NCBI RefSeq assembly: GCF_021353235.1
Contig: NZ_JAJTWT010000017.1
Span: forward strand, 20,078-84,077
Direction: 5' to 3'
Origin: Pelomonas caseinilytica
GTDB taxonomy: Bacteria; Pseudomonadota; Gammaproteobacteria; Burkholderiales; Burkholderiaceae_C
Length of the DNA stretch: 64,000 bases
Part shown: one piece after another, positions 59,398-64,000 of the stretch
Numbering within the stretch: the stretch's first letter is position 1
Layout: every line of letters starts with the position of its first letter
Position numbers and translations under genes: made by a program
The notes under the pieces: model-generated
Told to the model about the DNA's origin: nothing
The model's input: only the letters and a program-made list of their open reading frames with translations
The model's database searches: none

Positions 59398-60251
59398 TGA
59401 AGCACTTCGACCGCTACTACACCAGCGACGATGGCCTGCGGCTGTACTGCCGCGACTACCCCGGCCCTACTGCCGACGCGCCCGTGCTGGTCTGCCTGCC
59501 CGGCCTCACGCGCAACAGCAAGGACTTCGCCGCGCTGGCCGAGGCGCTGAGCGAGCACTGCCGCGTGCTCTGCCCCGACATGCGAGGCCGTGGCCGCTCT
59601 GCGCGCGACCCCGACCCCTCGCGCTACCGCCCCGACCGTTACTGCGCCGACATGCTCACGCTGCTGGACCTGCTGGGCATCCCGCGCGTGGGCCTCATCG
59701 GCACCTCGCTCGGCGGCCTCATGGCCATGACGCTGGCGGCGTTGCGCCCGGCCCTCGTGGGCCCGGTGGTGCTCAACGACGTGGGCCCCGAGCTGGACCC
59801 GCGCGGCATCGACCGCATCAAGGCCTACCTCAGCCAGCCGCAGCCGCCCGCCGCGCCCGAGGTGGTGATCGCAAGGCTGGCCCGGATCAACGCCGACGTG
59901 TTCCCCGACTACGGCCCCGACGACTGGCGCGCCCTGGCCATGGCCACCTGCGTCATCGACGGCGACCTGATGACGACCGACGTCGACCCCGCCATCGCGC
60001 AGAACCTGGTGGGCGGCGCCGAGCTGCCGAATCTGTGGCCGCTGTTCGGCCTGCTGGCAGGACGGCCGGTGCTGGTGGTGCGGGGGGAGCGCTCGGACGT
60101 GCTCAGTGCGGCGGCGGTGCAGCGGATGGCCGGGCGGCTGCCGGGGATGCAGACCCTCGAAGTGCCCGGCCGCGGCCATGCGCCGACACTGGATGAGCCG
60201 CAGGTGCGGGAAGGGCTGTGGGCATTCCTGGCGCAGGCGTGGGCCGGCTGA
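59397..60251 (+). CDS. Alpha/beta hydrolase
   Basis: A 284-residue hydrolase with an intact catalytic set: nucleophile elbow LIGTSLGGLMAM, acid in VVRGERSDVL, histidine in VPGRGHAPTLDEP, and the oxyanion loop CLPGLTRNSKDF. This belongs to the epoxide hydrolase/esterase-like branch. Together with the ligase, thiolase and 3-hydroxybutyrate dehydrogenase it could release hydroxyacids from an ester or oligomer. It overlaps the dehydrogenase stop by TGATG and ends the operon. Twelve bases later the duplicated YpfH 3' end begins. Confidence 0.9.
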   Translation: MKHFDRYYTSDDGLRLYCRDYPGPTADAPVLVCLPGLTRNSKDFAALAEALSEHCRVLCPDMRGRGRSARDPDPSRYRPDRYCADMLTLLDLLGIPRVGLIGTSLGGLMAMTLAALRPALVGPVVLNDVGPELDPRGIDRIKAYLSQPQPPAAPEVVIARLARINADVFPDYGPDDWRALAMATCVIDGDLMTTDVDPAIAQNLVGGAELPNLWPLFGLLAGRPVLVVRGERSDVLSAAAVQRMAGRLPGMQTLEVPGRGHAPTLDEPQVREGLWAFLAQAWAG

Positions 60252-60262
60252 GGGCGCGGCAA

Positions 60263-60373
60263 CATCCGGCGCTCATCGACAAGGCGATGGAGCAACTGCG
60301 CCACTTCATCCCGGCGCGGCTGTGGCGCGAGGCGCTGATCGCCGCGCAGGAGAACGAGCGGCCGGTGGGCTGA
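60263..60373 (+). pseudogene. Displaced 3' fragment of the YpfH-like gene (direct repeat, right copy)
   Basis: 111 bases encode the last 36 residues and stop of the YpfH-like protein (HPALIDKAMEQLRHFIPARL to ERPVG). It differs from 55168-55278 at six positions, five of them synonymous and one changing Asn to His. It has no start codon or upstream part of the gene, so it is a remnant. Mostly synonymous divergence suggests it evolved under selection in a separate intact gene before being joined here. Confidence 0.85.
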
Positions 60374-60659
60374 GCGGGCGCGAAGGCCGGCTTCTCCGAC
60401 GTTGCCGTGCGGCGACAGGCTCGTGTAAAGAAACGCTGCGCTGAAGCTCAGTGTTGCATCTGGAAAAGTCAGTAAATTCAACGCATTAGCTCATTTCGTC
60501 CGCGCCCCCGTGGCGCGCTTCGGACGCGAGCCTTCAGCGAGCTGTCGCCCGGCAATCGAGGCGATCCGGCGCCCTTCCTAGACTGCTCGCGCGAACCCGG
60601 CGGCAGGACGCGGTGGCACCGGCTGCCGGCAACGAAATCCATCCACTTTCGGAGTTTCT
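60374..60659 (+). promoter_or_regulatory. Leader/promoter region of the TonB receptor gene
   Basis: This interval is locally richer in A+T (around 60420-60500) than its surroundings. It holds a GC hairpin (GTCCGCGCC with GGCGCGCTTCGGAC, about 60498-60530) and a TAGACT box near 60580 as a -10 candidate. A GGAG sits seven bases before the ATG at 60660. No gene was recognised. Confidence 0.45.
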
Positions 60660-63600
60660 ATGCTTGCTAAGAGCTTCTTACGCCTGTCTGCCGTGGCAAT
60701 TGCGGTGGGACTGGCGGTGGCCGCACCGGGCGCATACGCCCAGTCCAACGCCACCGGTACTGTGTACGGCACAGTCTCAGCGACTGCTCCCGGCAGCGTC
60801 GTCGTCGTCGAGAACCTGTCCACGGGCGCCAAGCGCACCGTGACGCCGGACGGCAATGGGCGCTATCAACTCACCGCACTGCCGCCCGGCAACTACAGGG
60901 TCAGCCTCGTCAAGGGCGACAAGACGGTGGCCACGCAGGTGGTCGAGGTGCTGATCGGCCAGGGCGCCGAGGTCGCATTGGCCGAGGGCGGCTCGGCGAC
61001 CCAGCTCGAAACCGTGAAGGTGGTCGGCACGCGCCGCCTGATCGACACCCAGGCCACCAACAGCGTCTCCACGTTCACGGCCACCCAGCTCGCGGCTCTG
61101 CCCATCGCCCAGGACCTGACCTCCATCATTCTGCTGGCCCCCGACACCGTGAAGGCCGACCCGCGCTACGCCGGCGGTGCCAGCATCGGCGGCGGCGCTC
61201 CGTCCGAGAACTCCTACTACATCGATGGCTTCCCGGTGACCAACGCGCTGTCGCAGTTGGGCTCCATCGAGCTGCCCTTCGGCGCGATCTCGCAGGCCAA
61301 CGTGCTGACCGGCGGCTTCGGTGCCGAGTTCGGCCGCTCCACCGGCGGCGTGATGAACATCGTCACCAAGAGCGGCGGCAACAAGTGGGAAGGCGGCGCC
61401 TTCGTATCGGTCGAGCCCAGCGCGCTACGCTCCAAGTACCACAACAACTACTTCGCCACCACCGGCGTGACCGACCCGAACACCAGCAAGCCCTTCGACG
61501 GCACGCTGCAGTTCTACAACGAGAAGAACACCAAGAGCGAATACAAGTACGGTGCCTACGTGGGCGGCCCCATCGTGCCGGACAAGCTCTTCCTGTTCGT
61601 CGCCGCTGACCAGACCAGGGACAAGGACGAGGGCACCAACTCGTCCCAGTCCTCCACCTCGACCACGCTGCCGCTGAACGGCTGGCTCAAGGACACCACG
61701 ACCAACAACCGCTGGCTGGCCAAGCTGGACTGGCAGATCACCGACGACCATCGCCTCACGGTGATGAACTTCGGCGACAACTACACCACCGACTCCAAGT
61801 ACTACTCCTTCGACTATTCAACGCTGCAGCACGGCTCGGACGTGAAGTACTCGGGCCACTACGTCAACCAGCCCAACATCTCGCCTGCGGTCGGTGGTCA
61901 GGCGAGCCTGATCCGCTACACCGGCAACCTGACTGACAACCTGGTCATCACGGCGCTCTACGGCCAGGCCACGTCGACGCACAAGCAGAGCTATGGCGAC
62001 TTCGCCCCGGGCGTCGACCTGACATTGCCCGGCGTCCTCATTTCCGGCAGCGGCGCGGCCCCGGGCATCACCTACAACAGCCCCAATCCGCTCACAGCCC
62101 TCGACATCCCGACCGGCTTCGCCAAGGACAAGACCAAGGCCGCGCGCTTCGACGTCGAATGGACGGTCGGCAACCACACGCTGCGCGCCGGCATCGACAA
62201 GGTCAAGCTCAGCTCGTTGAACGCCGGCCAGGTCGAGGCTGGCGGCGGCACCTGGAGCTATCGCAAGACGGGCACGCCCAACACGGGCCTGACCTTCGGG
62301 CCCTACAGCGGCGTCGTCATCTCCGACGGCGTGGCCGGCTCGCTCGCCTCACAGGGCTACTACGTGCGCAAGCACGTCTTCAGCGACGTCACGAACGCCA
62401 CTTCAGATCAGGACGCCGAATACATCGAGGACAAGTGGCAGGTCACCAAGAAGCTCTTCGTGCAGATGGGCCTGCGCAACGAAGGCTTCTCGGGCGCCAA
62501 CGGCGAAGGTGCAACCTACCTGAAGTCCAAGAACTTCATCAGCCCGCGCCTGGCCAGCACCTTCGACACCTTCGGTGACGGCAGCCTGACCCTCAAGGGC
62601 AGCATCGGCCGCTACAGCATCCAGACGCCGACCCACCTCGCCGTGCGCGGCGCCGGCATCTCGACGCTGACCTACCAGTACTTCCGCTACACCGGGGTGG
62701 ATGCGAACGGCCAGCCGACTGGCATGACCGCGTTGACACCGGCGCCTTACTCGCCCGACGGCGAGACCGGCCAGCCCAAGGATGCCAACACCTACGCCGC
62801 GCGCGACCTCAAGCCCAGCTACCAGGACGAAGTGCGCCTGGGCCTGGACAAGGCCCTGACGCCCAACCTGGTCGCCGGCTTCATGATGACCTACCGCAGG
62901 CTGGGCGCGACGCTGGACGACTACTGCGGCTCGGCCTTCGACAACTATGCCGACGCGCATGGCATCGACCGCACCAACTACGCCGGCGAAGGTGGCTGCT
63001 TCCTGATCAACCCGGGACGCGACAACACCTTCCTGGTGGACTACGCGGGCACGCGCTCCAACTACACCACGGTCACGCTGAAGCCGTCAGACATCGGCTA
63101 CCCGCAAAAGCCCAAGCGCACTTACCTGGCGCTGGATTTCTCGCTGGAGCATCCCTTCTCCAACGGGTGGTACGGCAAGGTCACCTACACCTGGTCGCGC
63201 AACAAGGGCAACACGGAAGGCCAGACCAAGTCCGACATCGGCCAGACCGACGTGTCGGCGACCGAGACCTGGGACTTCCCGCAGCTGATGGAGAACGCCT
63301 ACGGCTACCTGCCCAACGACCGCCGGCACCAGATCCACGCCTTCGGTTACTACCAGGTGAACCCGCAGATCACGGTCGGTGCCAATCTCACGGCTCAGTC
63401 GGGCCGGCCCAAGAACTGCTTCGGCAACTATGGCGGCACCAACCCCGACGGCGATCCCGGCTATGGCTCGGCGTTCTTCTACTGCAGCGTCACCAACGCG
63501 GCCGGTGTCGTGCAGACCGACGGCAGCGGCAATGCCGTCGTTGCCGCCACGCCGCGCGCTTCGCAAGGCCGCCTGCCCTGGGACTACACGCTGGACATGA

Positions 63601-63803
63601 ACGTCGTCTACAAGCCCGCCCGGTTCAAGGGCCTGACGTTGCGTGCCGACGTGTTCAACCTGCTGAACAAGCAGACCGTCCAGGCGATCAACGAAGTGCA
63701 CGAGAACGACAGCGACCCGACCTCGCTGCTGGAGACCTACCACTCGCCGATCGCCTACACCGCGCCCCGTGCCGTCAAGCTGACCGCCCAGTACGAGTTC
63801 TGA
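60660..63803 (+). CDS. Oar-like TonB-dependent receptor with carboxypeptidase-regulatory-like N-domain
   Basis: A 1047-residue outer-membrane receptor. Residues 1-28 are a signal peptide ending GAYAQSN. Residues about 32-105 form a carboxypeptidase-regulatory-like beta-sandwich (GTVYGTVSATAPGSVVVVEN, then GNGRYQLTALPPGNYRVSL). A TonB-box-like ETVKVVGTRR follows, then the plug (about 130-250; YYIDGFPVTNAL, FGAEFGRSTGGVMNIVTKSG). The 22-strand barrel ends with the aromatic TAQYEF. The Oar-type family imports large substrates such as polysaccharide or peptide fragments. It is monocistronic with a strong terminator at 63853-63882. Confidence 0.92.
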   Translation: MLAKSFLRLSAVAIAVGLAVAAPGAYAQSNATGTVYGTVSATAPGSVVVVENLSTGAKRTVTPDGNGRYQLTALPPGNYRVSLVKGDKTVATQVVEVLIGQGAEVALAEGGSATQLETVKVVGTRRLIDTQATNSVSTFTATQLAALPIAQDLTSIILLAPDTVKADPRYAGGASIGGGAPSENSYYIDGFPVTNALSQLGSIELPFGAISQANVLTGGFGAEFGRSTGGVMNIVTKSGGNKWEGGAFVSVEPSALRSKYHNNYFATTGVTDPNTSKPFDGTLQFYNEKNTKSEYKYGAYVGGPIVPDKLFLFVAADQTRDKDEGTNSSQSSTSTTLPLNGWLKDTTTNNRWLAKLDWQITDDHRLTVMNFGDNYTTDSKYYSFDYSTLQHGSDVKYSGHYVNQPNISPAVGGQASLIRYTGNLTDNLVITALYGQATSTHKQSYGDFAPGVDLTLPGVLISGSGAAPGITYNSPNPLTALDIPTGFAKDKTKAARFDVEWTVGNHTLRAGIDKVKLSSLNAGQVEAGGGTWSYRKTGTPNTGLTFGPYSGVVISDGVAGSLASQGYYVRKHVFSDVTNATSDQDAEYIEDKWQVTKKLFVQMGLRNEGFSGANGEGATYLKSKNFISPRLASTFDTFGDGSLTLKGSIGRYSIQTPTHLAVRGAGISTLTYQYFRYTGVDANGQPTGMTALTPAPYSPDGETGQPKDANTYAARDLKPSYQDEVRLGLDKALTPNLVAGFMMTYRRLGATLDDYCGSAFDNYADAHGIDRTNYAGEGGCFLINPGRDNTFLVDYAGTRSNYTTVTLKPSDIGYPQKPKRTYLALDFSLEHPFSNGWYGKVTYTWSRNKGNTEGQTKSDIGQTDVSATETWDFPQLMENAYGYLPNDRRHQIHAFGYYQVNPQITVGANLTAQSGRPKNCFGNYGGTNPDGDPGYGSAFFYCSVTNAAGVVQTDGSGNAVVAATPRASQGRLPWDYTLDMNVVYKPARFKGLTLRADVFNLLNKQTVQAINEVHENDSDPTSLLETYHSPIAYTAPRAVKLTAQYEF

Positions 63804-63852
63804 TCTCGTCACGGGGCCGAGACGTCGGCCCCGGAACCGGTTGGACGACACC

Positions 63853-63882
63853 ACCCGCCCGGCGCAAGCCCGGCGGGTTTTT
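63853..63882 (+). terminator. Rho-independent terminator after the TonB receptor
   Basis: CCCGCC-C-GG pairs with CC-C-GGCGGG (63854-63877; one C-C mismatch) around GCGCAAG, followed by five T residues (63878-63882). A group II intron begins two bases later. Confidence 0.9.
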
Positions 63883-63883
63883 C

Positions 63884-64000
63884 GTGTGCGCCCAGCATGG
63901 GCGCACATCCTGGAGGTGCAAGTCCTCCCGCGAGCTGGTCACAGTGAGCGAAGCGAAGCGCAACTGCGTGAGGGCGACCGAGCGTGGGAAGGAAGCGTGG
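63884..64000 (+). mobile_element. 5' end of a group II intron, class C-like, truncated by window edge
   Basis: The sequence starts GTGTG (consensus GUGYG) and continues GCGCCCAGCATGGGCGCA, then GGAGGTGCAAGTCCTCC, and ends in the window with GAAGGAAGCGTGG. This order and wording parallel the start of the Oceanobacillus group IIC intron (GTGTGCCCGGCATGGGTGCA ... GAAGGAAGCGGACGG). The insertion point, directly after the T-tract of a terminator hairpin, is the known target preference of class C introns. The maturase gene would lie beyond position 64000. Confidence 0.85.

Noticed and set aside
60263..60373. Independent small gene for a 36-residue protein
   Set aside because: It lacks a start codon in frame and is a 95 percent identical copy of the end of the YpfH-like gene.

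Overview
The window reads as chromosome from a very GC-rich betaproteobacterium of the order Burkholderiales. This is inferred from overall base composition, from protein family content, and from a recurrent GACAAT box a few bases before start codons. The intergenic repeats and the Oar-like TonB receptor suggest the Roseateles/Mitsuaria/Rubrivivax group, but no rRNA or other taxonomic marker is present to confirm that. Almost every gene has a dense GC3-rich reading frame. No phage, plasmid or CRISPR locus was seen.

Layout. 0-5 kb: a partial DUF898 membrane protein, a YbdK-type ligase with a cation/proton antiporter (translationally coupled), then a MOSC protein coupled to a secreted beta-helix protein. 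5-16 kb: an Old Yellow Enzyme reductase, rRNA methylase RlmJ, a composite extragenic element, a LacI regulator, a UPF0149/SEC-C protein, a metallophosphoesterase, a DMT exporter, the divergent glycerol genes glpD/glpK, a DUF805 protein, a GDT1-type cation exporter and a WYL regulator. 16.6-24 kb: a minus-strand run of a ferritin-like/CDGSH iron-sulfur fusion, a hybrid histidine kinase, a DUF488 protein and a Csp-like copper storage protein, plus an acyltransferase. 24-35.5 kb: a form II CoxL-type molybdenum hydroxylase (coxS-coxL-coxM) with xdhC, and the maturation genes coxD, coxE and coxG, interrupted by four plus-strand genes. 35.8-47.4 kb: housekeeping and transport genes including SppA, an FMN-dependent glutamate-synthase-like protein, two glutathione transferases, a DUF898-M48 protease pair, purB and a GNAT. 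47.5-54.6 kb: a GGDEF-EAL protein coupled to pyrF, a second hybrid kinase and a queuosine-precursor transporter. 54.6-60.4 kb: a serine-less YpfH-like hydrolase followed by a LuxR-controlled thiolase / acyl-CoA ligase / 3-hydroxybutyrate dehydrogenase / hydrolase cassette that is bracketed by 111-bp direct repeats. 60.6-64 kb: a large Oar-type TonB receptor, a strong terminator, and directly behind it the 5' end of a group II intron that runs off the window.

The most unusual content is non-coding. (i) A repeat made of seven or eight consecutive hairpins occurs three times (16.6, 22.6 and 35.6 kb). Its copies differ mostly in loops or by compensatory base-pair changes. (ii) A roughly 630-bp inverted element occurs twice (7.2 and 37.2 kb). 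Its integron attC-like core lies in opposite orientation at the two loci, and its arm hairpins also covary. (iii) At least six genes carry a GACAAT/CACAAT box 6-8 bases before the ATG, which predicts leaderless mRNAs. (iv) glpD and glpK face each other from start codons 22 bases apart.

Coordinates, motifs and alignments were read by eye. Family names come from recognising conserved motifs, not from a search.
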